Shown: piece by piece, positions 19,516-26,061 of the stretch
Numbering within the stretch: the first letter of the stretch is position 1
Layout: every line of letters begins with the position of its first letter
From: Acidobacteriaceae bacterium
Lineage (GTDB): Bacteria; Acidobacteriota; Terriglobia; Terriglobales; Acidobacteriaceae
Direction of reading: 5' to 3'
Assembly: GCA_030040935.1 (NCBI GenBank)
Contig: JASHSG010000134.1
Location: 1-36,407 of the forward strand
Length of the DNA: 36,407 nucleotides
The notes under the pieces: generated by a model
What the model saw: only the letters and a program-made list of their open reading frames with translations
Told to the model about the DNA's origin: nothing
The model's database searches: none
Position numbers and translations under genes: made by a program

Positions 19516-19775
19516 GGATTTGGCGATTCCTCACCTTCGGCGGTCACGTGCCGCTCATCCGATTCGCGCGCGGGATCGTCGCCAGAACGGAAGAGCGAAT
19601 AGATCTTCCGGCGCAGGTACCACCCGGTGGCAACCAATGCGGACCCTGCGGCCTGAACTGCCAAGAGCCCTGTGCCGGGGTCGGCATAACCGTATGCGGA
19701 GCGCTCACACACCAACAGCGCACCCACGAGAATCAAGACAACGGGAAGAATCTGAAGCAGTTTCACGCGGCTCAC
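19512..19775 (-). CDS. YADPGTG-motif mini membrane protein
   Basis: About 87 residues from a GTG start at 19775-19773, preceded by GGAG at 6 bases; the track start at 19853 adds a doubtful N-terminus. A hydrophobic signal/anchor (LLQILPVVLILVGALLVC) leads to the motif YADPGTGLLAVQAAGSALVATGWYLRRKIYSLF, i.e. a conserved turn followed by a second membrane helix and a basic cytoplasmic stretch, then an acidic tail. I recall similar short Y(A/V)DPGTG proteins beside methyltransferases and AlkP-fold enzymes in other bacteria; no function is known to me. It is the first gene of the overlapping three-gene unit, with a weak TAGAAT box at 19906-19911 upstream. Confidence 0.72.
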   Translation of the reverse strand: MSRVKLLQILPVVLILVGALLVCERSAYGYADPGTGLLAVQAAGSALVATGWYLRRKIYSLFRSGDDPARESDERHVTAEGEESPNP

Positions 19776-20050
19776 AGGCGACTCCAAGATGGGATGGCAG
19801 TTTCGTTCTGATACTCGACGAACGGAGATCCAAACTCGAAATCGAGCAGCCATCTGATATTGAATAGACGGCCAAGTCCGCGTCCGCGTTTACAGAATCG
19901 CAAACATTCTACCCTGAAAGAAATGTAACTTTTGAATGAGTTGAATCTTTTTGTGAAATACCACTTTCGCGCCACAGGATTTGCGAGCGTGAGCAACCCG
20001 TCGCCGGGTCTCCTGCATCAAAGGGGCACACAGCAGCCACCGATCTGCCT

Positions 20051-20632
20051 TTAAGCTTGGGCGGACGGAGCAGAGGAATCTGGTCGAGACTTGGGCGCGT
20101 CCTTGCGCCCGGGGGCGAGAATGGCGTGGAGAATCGTGCCTTCCATGCGCGGCATGAATTCGACCACACCAGCGTTGCCGATGTCCTGGATCAGGCGGTT
20201 GATGATGTTGTAGCCGAGTTCGCGATGAGCCATCTGGCGGCCACGGAAACGCAGGCTCGCTTTCACTTTGTCGCCCTCTGTCAGAAAGCGGACGGCCTGA
20301 TTCTTCTTGGTCTGGTAGTCGTGCTCGTCGACGGTCACGGAAAACTTGACTTCCTTGACCGTGATAACCTTCTGACGCTTGCGTGCGGCGCGCTCGCTCT
20401 TTTCCTTTTCGTACAGATAGCGGCCATAGTCCTGAATTCTACAAACGGGCGGGACGGCATTCGGCGAAACTTCGACCAGGTCGAGGCCGCGCTCGCGGGC
20501 GATGCGGAGCGCCTCAAAGGGCTGGAGGATCCCAAGTTGCTCACCGTTTTCGTCGATGACGCGGATTTCGCGCGCGCGAATCCGATCGTTAATGCGAATG
20601 AAGGACTTTGCCGAACGTTTATCGAATGCGAT
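20051..20632 (-). CDS. infC: Translation initiation factor IF-3, probable ATC start
   Basis: Binds the 30S subunit and checks initiator tRNA and start codon. About 193 residues. The N-domain has RINDRIRAREIRVIDENGEQLG, the linker region is EVSPNAVPPVCRIQDYGRYLYEKEK, and the C-domain has VKEVKFSVTVDEHDYQTK, KASLRFRGRQMAHRELG and a short Ala/Pro/Ser tail. The track starts at an ATG at 20680, but a strong GGAGGAGT (20643-20636) sits 6 bases before an ATC codon at 20632-20630, giving MIAFDKRSAKSFIRIND. infC is known to use AUU/AUC-type starts for autoregulation in other bacteria, so this is the preferred start. The rpmI and rplT genes that usually follow are absent here. Confidence 0.94.
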   Translation of the reverse strand: MAFDKRSAKSFIRINDRIRAREIRVIDENGEQLGILQPFEALRIARERGLDLVEVSPNAVPPVCRIQDYGRYLYEKEKSERAARKRQKVITVKEVKFSVTVDEHDYQTKKNQAVRFLTEGDKVKASLRFRGRQMAHRELGYNIINRLIQDIGNAGVVEFMPRMEGTILHAILAPGRKDAPKSRPDSSAPSAQA

Positions 20633-20635
20633 GGT

Positions 20636-20643
20636 ACTCCTCC
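20636..20643 (-). promoter_or_regulatory. Shine-Dalgarno that decides the infC start
   Basis: GGAGGAGT on the minus strand, 6 bases from its GGAGG core to the ATC codon. No comparable site precedes the upstream ATG at 20680. Confidence 0.7.
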
Positions 20644-20707
20644 GAATGGGCGTCAGACGGGCCTTAGGCAGGGCGCCCATTGAGCCGCGCTCGAGCGACG
20701 CAAACTG

Positions 20708-20713
20708 AGTATA
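20708..20713 (-). promoter_or_regulatory. Possible -10 box of infC (TATACT)
   Basis: TATACT lies between mtaB and infC, about 75 bases before the ATC start. The -35 region (TTTTCT-like) is weak. Confidence 0.35.
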
Positions 20714-20764
20714 GCATTGGCTTGGCCCTCAGAAAAAAGAGGTTATTCGATGGGAAGTCGGCGG

Positions 20765-22153
20765 TTACCGGATAGGAATGCCGATCAGGAAGCCGTCCGA
20801 TTCAACGCGTGCGATACGCACTTCGAGCAGTTGATTGGCCGGGTATTGGCCGAAGAGATCGATGGGCAGGAAGTTTTCGGAAAGAGCAGTGGTGCGGTTC
20901 GGCGCAGCGATTGCTTGCGCTGTATGGAGCGTGATGACCGCGAGGTCGCGGCTGACAAAACGGCGGCGGTGAGCGAGTGATTTTTCATGAGCGACGGATC
21001 GAAGCGCGGCGATGCGCTCATCGACTGCGGCCGGCGGAACCGGTGAAGCCCGGTGGAGGGCCCAGCCCGGCGTGCCCGGGCGCGGCGAAAAGGGAAACAG
21101 ATGGAGATAGCCGAAAGGCAGGGAGCGCACGAACGTGAGTGTCTCCTCGAACTCGCGATCGGACTCCCCGGGAAAGCCGACCATGACGTCGGCGCCCAGG
21201 GTAAGATCGGGGCCGGCGGCGGAGAGGAGCGCGGAGATCCTGTCGGCGTAGTGCCATGGGCGGTAGCGGCGGTGCATGCGGCGCAGAACGGCGTCGGAGC
21301 CGGACTGGAGAGGGAGATGGGCGTGGCGGGCCAGACGCTTGCCGCCGTATTCGCGCAGGAGATCGACCAGATCGTTGTTCCAGTCCATGGGCTCGATGGA
21401 ACTGAGCCGGAGACGAGCAAGGGATGTCTCGGTGAGGATGGTTTGAACCAGCCCTGCGAGCGACTCCCGACCGGGGCCCGATGAAGGATTCCGGCCCCAG
21501 CGGCCGAGGTTGATGCCCGACAGCACGAGTTCCTTGCCGCCAGAGGAGATAAATTCCCGAACCTGGCGAAGGACTGCTGCGCGGGGCAGACTCCTGGATG
21601 GTCCGCGTGTAAACGGAATGACGCAGAAGGTACAGCGATTGCCGCATCCCTCCTGAACTTTCAGGTTGGGGCGCGTCTGCGCTCCGGGCGCGATCACGGC
21701 GTCTTCGAGGAAGGAGTGGGCAAAGCGATCGTCAGCCCAAACGGGAGCCGAATGCGGAGCGGGTCTGGATAAGAGTGAAGAAACGGAGACGAGCGAGGGC
21801 GGAGCGATTGCGGCGGAACTGCGCGCCAGGCTGGAAATGATCTCGGGAGCCAGGGCCTTATGGCTGTTGCCAACGACGGCGGCGACGCCGGGCATGCGCG
21901 CCAATTCATCTGGCGCCCGCTGCGCGTAACAGCCGGTGACGACGATTCTTGCCGCCGGATTTCTCCGGTGCGCGCGGCGGATGAAGGCACGGGCCGCGCG
22001 GTCTGCTTCAGCCGTCACGCTGCAGGTGTTGACGACTACGACGTCGGAAGCGAAAGCCTGGCGTTCGGCGGACGCCCGAAGGCGGCTGGCAATGGCCTCA
22101 CCGTCAGCGCGCGCTGCGCGGCAGCCGAAGTTCTCAACGAGGAATTCCGCCAT
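20765..22153 (-). CDS. mtaB: tRNA t6A37 methylthiotransferase MtaB
   Basis: Radical-SAM enzyme adding a methylthio group to t6A37 of ANN-decoding tRNAs. 462 residues. The N-terminal UPF0004 cluster cysteines are C11 (ENFGCRAARADGE), C44 (VVNTCSVTAEAD) and C75 (VVTGCYAQRAP). The radical-SAM CxxxCxxC motif is GCGNRCTFC (170, 174, 177), followed by VIPFTRGPSRSLP. NTCSVTAEAD and the overall spacing favour MtaB over MiaB or RimO. The TRAM-like tail is weak but the C-terminus is intact. The ATG at 22153 has almost no Shine-Dalgarno, and TACACT lies 6 bases upstream, so the message may be leaderless. Confidence 0.92.
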   Translation of the reverse strand: MAEFLVENFGCRAARADGEAIASRLRASAERQAFASDVVVVNTCSVTAEADRAARAFIRRAHRRNPAARIVVTGCYAQRAPDELARMPGVAAVVGNSHKALAPEIISSLARSSAAIAPPSLVSVSSLLSRPAPHSAPVWADDRFAHSFLEDAVIAPGAQTRPNLKVQEGCGNRCTFCVIPFTRGPSRSLPRAAVLRQVREFISSGGKELVLSGINLGRWGRNPSSGPGRESLAGLVQTILTETSLARLRLSSIEPMDWNNDLVDLLREYGGKRLARHAHLPLQSGSDAVLRRMHRRYRPWHYADRISALLSAAGPDLTLGADVMVGFPGESDREFEETLTFVRSLPFGYLHLFPFSPRPGTPGWALHRASPVPPAAVDERIAALRSVAHEKSLAHRRRFVSRDLAVITLHTAQAIAAPNRTTALSENFLPIDLFGQYPANQLLEVRIARVESDGFLIGIPIR

Positions 22154-22159
22154 CGTTCC

Positions 22160-22190
22160 AGTGTAGATAGTTTCCGGCCGGGGTGCTCAA
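22160..22190 (-). promoter_or_regulatory. Candidate promoter of mtaB
   Basis: TTGAGC (22190-22185) and TACACT (22165-22160) on the minus strand with a 19-base spacer. The predicted start site falls at the mtaB ATG. Confidence 0.35.
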
Positions 22191-22276
22191 TGCGATCACC
22201 AAGGACGGGATTCCGTGGGCAATGAAATGGCCTCGAAGAGGGGCCAAGTCTGAGGCGCAGTAAAGCGATTATTCGG

Positions 22277-22282
22277 TATACT
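22277..22282 (+). promoter_or_regulatory. Possible -10 box of the MFS gene (TATACT)
   Basis: TATACT lies 40 bases before the chosen MFS start, with no clear -35 hexamer. Confidence 0.3.
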
Positions 22283-22322
22283 GTGGGGGAACAGGCATTA
22301 TCCGTCGCTTTTGTTCGACCCT

Positions 22323-23528
22323 ATGTCGTACTCCTCGACTGCCTATGTTCCGGTTTCTGTCCGGTCTGCCGCGCGGGGCCGGACGTGGCGTCTGGCCGGA
22401 TACGTTTACTTTACGTTTATCTGCTATATTTCCATAGGCTTGCCTCTGGCGGTGCTGCCGCCGTTCGTACACCTGCGGATGGGCTACAGCGCGGTTCTTG
22501 CGGGGCTGGCGATCAGCATCCAGTACATTGCCACGCTACTGAGCCGGCCATGGGCCGGACGCATCTCCGACCACATGGGAGCCAAGGTTTCGGTGATGTG
22601 GGGCATGGCCAGCTGCACGGCGAGCGGCGCGTTGCTGGTGGGCGCGGCGGCCTTGCATGAGGTCCACTGGCTGAGCTTTGCGATTCTGATCGTGAGCCGG
22701 CTGTCGCTGGGAGTGGGCGAGAGCCTGGGCTCGACTGGATCGACGCTGTGGGGCATTACGAGCGCGGGCCAGGAGCATACCGCGAAGGTAATCGGGCTGA
22801 ACGGCATCAGCACCTATGGCGGCATGGCGTTGGCTGCGCCGCTGGGCGTGATCCTGGATCAGCAGTGGGGCCTGGGGTCGATTGGATTGCTGACGATTCT
22901 GATCGGCTCTGTGAGCTTTGTGATTGCGTGGCGGAAGGCGCCCGCGGCAGTGGAACCGGGCGAGCACATGCCCTTCGCGCACGTGCTGGGGCGGGTTGCG
23001 CCGCACGGGATGGGACTCGCGCTGGGCGGCGTGAGCTACGCTGTGCTGGCCACGTTCGTCACGCTGTTTTATGTCAGCCGACACTGGAGTGGAGCGGCTC
23101 TCTGCCTCACGGTATTCGGGATCGGGTTCATCGCCGTGCGCCTGATTTTCATCAAGACGATTAATCGATTCGGCGGCTTCCCGGTGGCGATTGCCTCCCT
23201 CATCACCGAGGCTGTTGGCATGATCCTGCTATGGCAGGCGGCGGCGCCATGGATGGCAATGGCAGGAGCAGCGGTGGGCGGATTGGGCCTTTCGCTCATC
23301 TTTCCCGCTATCGGCGTAGAAGCCGTGAAGCGTGTTCCGGAGTACAACCGCGGCACCGCGCTGGGCGTCTACACCGCATTCTCCGACGTTTCGTTCTTTC
23401 TGGTGGGCCCGATCGCCGGGGCGATCATCGGCTGGTTTGGCTACGCGAGCGTGTTCCTGTTTGCGCTGATCAGCGTAATGGCGGCGCTGGGGATCATCGT
23501 GGTGCTGAAAGCCGCCAGCAGCCGGTAG
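22323..23528 (+). CDS. MFS transporter (YfcJ/YhhS-like)
   Basis: Twelve-helix inner-membrane secondary transporter of about 401 residues. The N-half includes YISIGLPLAVLPPFV, then the MFS loop 2-3 signature SRPWAGRISDHMGAKV, and the helix-5 region STYGGMALAAPLGVIL. The C-half repeats the fold with KTINRFGGFPVAIASL, PAIGVEAVKRVPEYNRGTALG and SFFLVGPIAGAIIGWFGY. The latter features resemble the YfcJ/YhhS (UPF0226) efflux-like branch. The track start is TTG at 22311; the ATG at 22323 is preferred, although neither has a good ribosome-binding site. It stands alone, divergent from mtaB. Substrate unknown. Confidence 0.87.
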   Translation: MSYSSTAYVPVSVRSAARGRTWRLAGYVYFTFICYISIGLPLAVLPPFVHLRMGYSAVLAGLAISIQYIATLLSRPWAGRISDHMGAKVSVMWGMASCTASGALLVGAAALHEVHWLSFAILIVSRLSLGVGESLGSTGSTLWGITSAGQEHTAKVIGLNGISTYGGMALAAPLGVILDQQWGLGSIGLLTILIGSVSFVIAWRKAPAAVEPGEHMPFAHVLGRVAPHGMGLALGGVSYAVLATFVTLFYVSRHWSGAALCLTVFGIGFIAVRLIFIKTINRFGGFPVAIASLITEAVGMILLWQAAAPWMAMAGAAVGGLGLSLIFPAIGVEAVKRVPEYNRGTALGVYTAFSDVSFFLVGPIAGAIIGWFGYASVFLFALISVMAALGIIVVLKAASSR

Positions 23529-23665
23529 CGCGCAGCTATCGGCCCTCACAGGCTGCGGAATAGGTCACTCGAGCTGAGGGAATCCTTCTCTCAGCGGATC
23601 ATGCCGCACTCAGTTTGGAGAACTTACGGCACGCGACCCATGCACGCAAACGGATCCCCCGCCCG

Positions 23666-23697
23666 CGCCCTCTTAAAACGATGTGTTTTTCGGCGGC
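23666..23697. repeat. AAAAC/GTTTT stem-loop motif, copy 1
   Basis: CGCCCTCTTAAAACGATGTG followed by TTTTTCGGCGG. AAAAC pairs with GTTTT and CGCC with GGCG, giving a nested hairpin. A closely similar sequence occurs at 33167-33197. Confidence 0.4.
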
Positions 23698-23795
23698 CTG
23701 TTCAGGCCAGTTCAAGCAAACGGTTGAGAGGAGACAGCGGGCAGCGGCGGCCAGCCTATGGCCCGCGGCCGATGGCGATGAGGGGGCGGTCCCTG

Positions 23796-24347
23796 TCAAC
23801 GATTGGGATTGTCGAGATAACGTAGCAGCTTCTCGTTGCCGATCAGAAGTTGCTCCGACTTGATGCTTCCCACGATTTTGGCGCGGGCAGTCTCAAGCGT
23901 GGCAAGGTTTGCGGCGGCGCCGGCAGGATCGAATCCGGCATGGGAGGGCAAGGCTTTTTCGCAGCTCGCGGTTTCGAGCGCCGGGGAAGAAATCTCGAGC
24001 GGCGGAGCCAGCTCGTCGCCCCTTTTGGACAGCGTGACCTCCTGGACCGAGTCTGTTGGGGGAGTGGGCTCGCGACGGATTGTCTGCAATGCGATCTGAA
24101 GTCCCCAGAGAATGCGGGACGACTGCGTGGGTTCGATGCGGTCGTTGACGATGCAGTCGAAGACCTTGGCGATGGATTCCTGGATGGCGGCGAAGTCCTC
24201 GGGCACGGGGAAGTTGAGCACACGGGGATTGTGGAGTGTGGTGCGCCGGTGGTCCCGAGCGTGGAAATAGCAGAAAGAATGGCCGCGAATGGCGGGCGAC
24301 TTGCAGCGTTCGCCGCTCGGTTTGATGTGCCTGCATGCCTGATACAT
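23796..24347 (-). CDS. Small zinc-motif (C-x9-C-x10-C-x2-H) protein
   Basis: 183 residues, no named family. The N-terminus holds a compact putative zinc site, CRHIKPSGERCKSPAIRGHSFCYFH (C5, C15, C26, H29), of the type seen in many short bacterial and phage proteins (GxxCxxxAxxGxxxCxxH). A middle segment (LNFPVPEDFAAIQESIAKVFDCIVNDRI...RILWGLQIALQTI) is helical. The C-terminal part is Ser/Pro/Ala-rich and ends with a helix (EQLLIGNEKLLRYLDNPNR). I have the impression that such proteins occur in several copies in acidobacterial genomes. The ATG follows an extreme G-tract (GGGGGAGGGGGGG) that would serve as ribosome-binding site. It has no operon partner. Nucleic-acid binding is possible but unproven. 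Confidence 0.72.
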   Translation of the reverse strand: MYQACRHIKPSGERCKSPAIRGHSFCYFHARDHRRTTLHNPRVLNFPVPEDFAAIQESIAKVFDCIVNDRIEPTQSSRILWGLQIALQTIRREPTPPTDSVQEVTLSKRGDELAPPLEISSPALETASCEKALPSHAGFDPAGAAANLATLETARAKIVGSIKSEQLLIGNEKLLRYLDNPNR

Positions 24348-24792
24348 GGGTACCCCCCCTCCCCCTTTTGCTTAGGGTTAAGTGATTTAGAATGAGCGGC
24401 TTATACCTCGGATCATTTGCTGTAACCCATTGAAAGCAAAGAGGTTAGCAAGCAAAATATCTGGAATCAACCACTTAGAAGCGCAATTTTGGAGCTTTGC
24501 GCCGTTTTATGGCGCTGGTTCCCGCGGAAAAGCATGGGCGACCGCAGAGACTTTGGCCGTAGAAGCCTCCGCTGTGCCGCCCGGTCCTCCACCGTTCCTC
24601 GATAGGAGGTCCTTTTTGAGCCTGAGATAAGGATAAGGATTTTGCGGAATTAGCCTGCAAACTTCGGGAAATTTTTTGTGCTTGCGTTATCAACGGGTTA
24701 GGCGGGAGTGGCAGGCTGCGATCTCTTGACAGGAGAAAACGCGGAACGGAAAGCGGACGAGGGGGAACAGGAATCCCGGGACCTAACGGGGG
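24348..24792 (-). other. Intergenic region upstream of the zinc-motif gene
   Basis: About 445 bases. Next to the start codon is the tract GGGGGAGGGGGGGTACCC on the minus strand (24348-24365). A short hairpin GCGCC-GTTTTAT-GGCGC lies near 24503-24519. TATAAG near 24398-24403 could be a -10 box. No gene is supported; the plus-strand ORF 24430-24630 shows no protein signature. Confidence 0.45.
24353..24365 (-). promoter_or_regulatory. G5-A-G7 purine tract serving as ribosome-binding site
   Basis: GGGGGAGGGGGGG, 5 bases before ATG through TACCC. It contains GGAGG and a homopolymer of seven Gs, which could vary in length. Confidence 0.45.
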
Positions 24793-25656
24793 CTATTTGC
24801 CTTTCGGCCTTTCGATGGGATTGGTTTCGTGAAGCACCGTTCTGCGTACAAGCCTGTACCTGCCGTCTTTGAAGGAATAGATCTCGGTCCAATTCTCTGG
24901 TTTCACGGGGTGGTTGTAGTCCGGCATTGACGACCCTCGGGAGATAACCTCGATGTCGTAATAGGTGCTATTAGCCCTATTGACATCTTTAGGCGCAAAG
25001 AATCGAATAGCGGCCGATGAGTGATAGAGCGGAGGGTTATTACTCTTATCGTCTGGGTCGATAGCATCGAAATCGTCGTCCTCGTCCTGAATGCTCCAAA
25101 CATTTTCGACGCTCTTTCCGATGGGGATCAGCAGTACCTTAAATGACGACGAGAACCCTTGGCCCTCGTCGTCCGAAGACAGAAGCAGTCCATGCTTGTC
25201 TGGACCAACCTGAATGAAATTGACGGACGGTGGGTCTCCCCAACCGCCCAAGAATCCTGCCGAAATGTTTGCGCTCTCTGTGATCCATCGCTGGTCTTGC
25301 CAAACGAAAACAGCTACGCCGATCGCGGGGGCGCAGGCGTGGCAGTTGTATTCTCCTTCCGGGTCATGCGCAGGTTTTGCGCTCGTGAAGAGGTAAACTC
25401 GGTCGGCTTCATCCTCGACGACCCGAGCGGTGAGGATGGTCGAAACCGAAACGGTTTCGTTCTCTTTGGTGCATGGCCAGCCAGCGTGCATTCCTTTCGA
25501 TTGTTGCTCTTTCGTGCAAAGCCACTGGGCGGTTTTGTCTGCCGGATTGTAGTTGTGATAGAGCTGTTTCAATGCATCATCGGTCGAAAACGACGCCTGG
25601 GCAGGCAGACGAACTGATGCCAAGACAATGAGAATGCATAGGAGAGGGGCTTTCAT
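24793..25656 (-). CDS. Secreted hypothetical protein with CHAC motif
   Basis: About 287 residues from the ATG at 25656, which opens a signal peptide (MKAPLLCILIVLASVRLPAQA). The mature part has paired cysteines (WLCTKEQQSKGMHAGWPCTKE) and the motif EYNCHACAPAIGVAVFVWQDQRW. It continues beta-rich with WGDPPSVNFIQVGPDKHGLLLSSDDEGQGF and a C-terminal YSFKDGRYRLVRR strand typical of small outer-surface or periplasmic domains. The CHAC...IG..VF pattern recurs in uncharacterised bacterial proteins I recall, but no function is attached. The track start at 25683 is GTG and adds nine residues before the signal. It lies downstream of rpsA beyond the palindromic repeats, with no evident operon. Confidence 0.7.
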   Translation of the reverse strand: MKAPLLCILIVLASVRLPAQASFSTDDALKQLYHNYNPADKTAQWLCTKEQQSKGMHAGWPCTKENETVSVSTILTARVVEDEADRVYLFTSAKPAHDPEGEYNCHACAPAIGVAVFVWQDQRWITESANISAGFLGGWGDPPSVNFIQVGPDKHGLLLSSDDEGQGFSSSFKVLLIPIGKSVENVWSIQDEDDDFDAIDPDDKSNNPPLYHSSAAIRFFAPKDVNRANSTYYDIEVISRGSSMPDYNHPVKPENWTEIYSFKDGRYRLVRRTVLHETNPIERPKGK

Positions 25657-25877
25657 TTTGCAGACCGTCCCGCCGACTGTCACCAGCGCGCAAAAATCGT
25701 AGCACGGATTTGCTTCGCCCCGATGGGGCTGAAGGTCTCTGGAGCCCTGTTCCCAAGACTGCGTCCGCAGTTGCGGACTTGTCCTGGGCTAATGTCTTGC
25801 GATCCCTACGGGAGCTTGTGCCGTTCCGGGCGGGAATCTGGCGCTCCTTTTGGGAAATTGCGAGGCGGGCGTGCGAT

Positions 25878-25903
25878 CCCCGGTCTCAGAAGCGAGACCG
25901 GGG
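25878..25903. repeat. Perfect palindrome CCCCGGTCTC/GAGACCGGGG
   Basis: A 10-bp stem with loop AGAAGC (25888-25893), inside a GGGGCACCCA context. It is REP-like in size and form. Confidence 0.6.
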
Positions 25904-26006
25904 GCACCCATTTTTTCGTGGTGGGTGGGGCAGATATCTGGGTGATGGGCTCAACGAATGCTGGCCCAGGGACTAAAGCCCCTTAGCTTTGTTGATCGTG
26001 TTTGGC

Positions 26007-26028
26007 GGTCGGGGATAAATCCCCGACC
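26007..26028. repeat. Perfect palindrome GGTCGGGGAT/ATCCCCGACC
   Basis: A 10-bp inverted repeat around AA, ending 34 bases from the rpsA stop. It may double as a 3' stabiliser or terminator of rpsA, although no T-run follows. Confidence 0.6.
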
Positions 26029-26061
26029 TACCGGCCATGCTCTAATACAAGACCCGCGCGC

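Larger units (their letters stand above)
25657..26061. other. Intergenic region rich in palindromes
   Basis: About 400 bases between rpsA and the secreted hypothetical gene. The two plus-strand ORFs here (25710-25976 and 25723-25986) are low-complexity translations of repeat sequence and not genes. The region holds the hairpins listed separately and the phrase GGGACTAAAGCCCC near 25972-25983. Confidence 0.55.

Noticed and set aside
25710-25986. Two overlapping plus-strand ORFs
   Set aside because: They cover the palindromic repeats and have repeat-derived composition.
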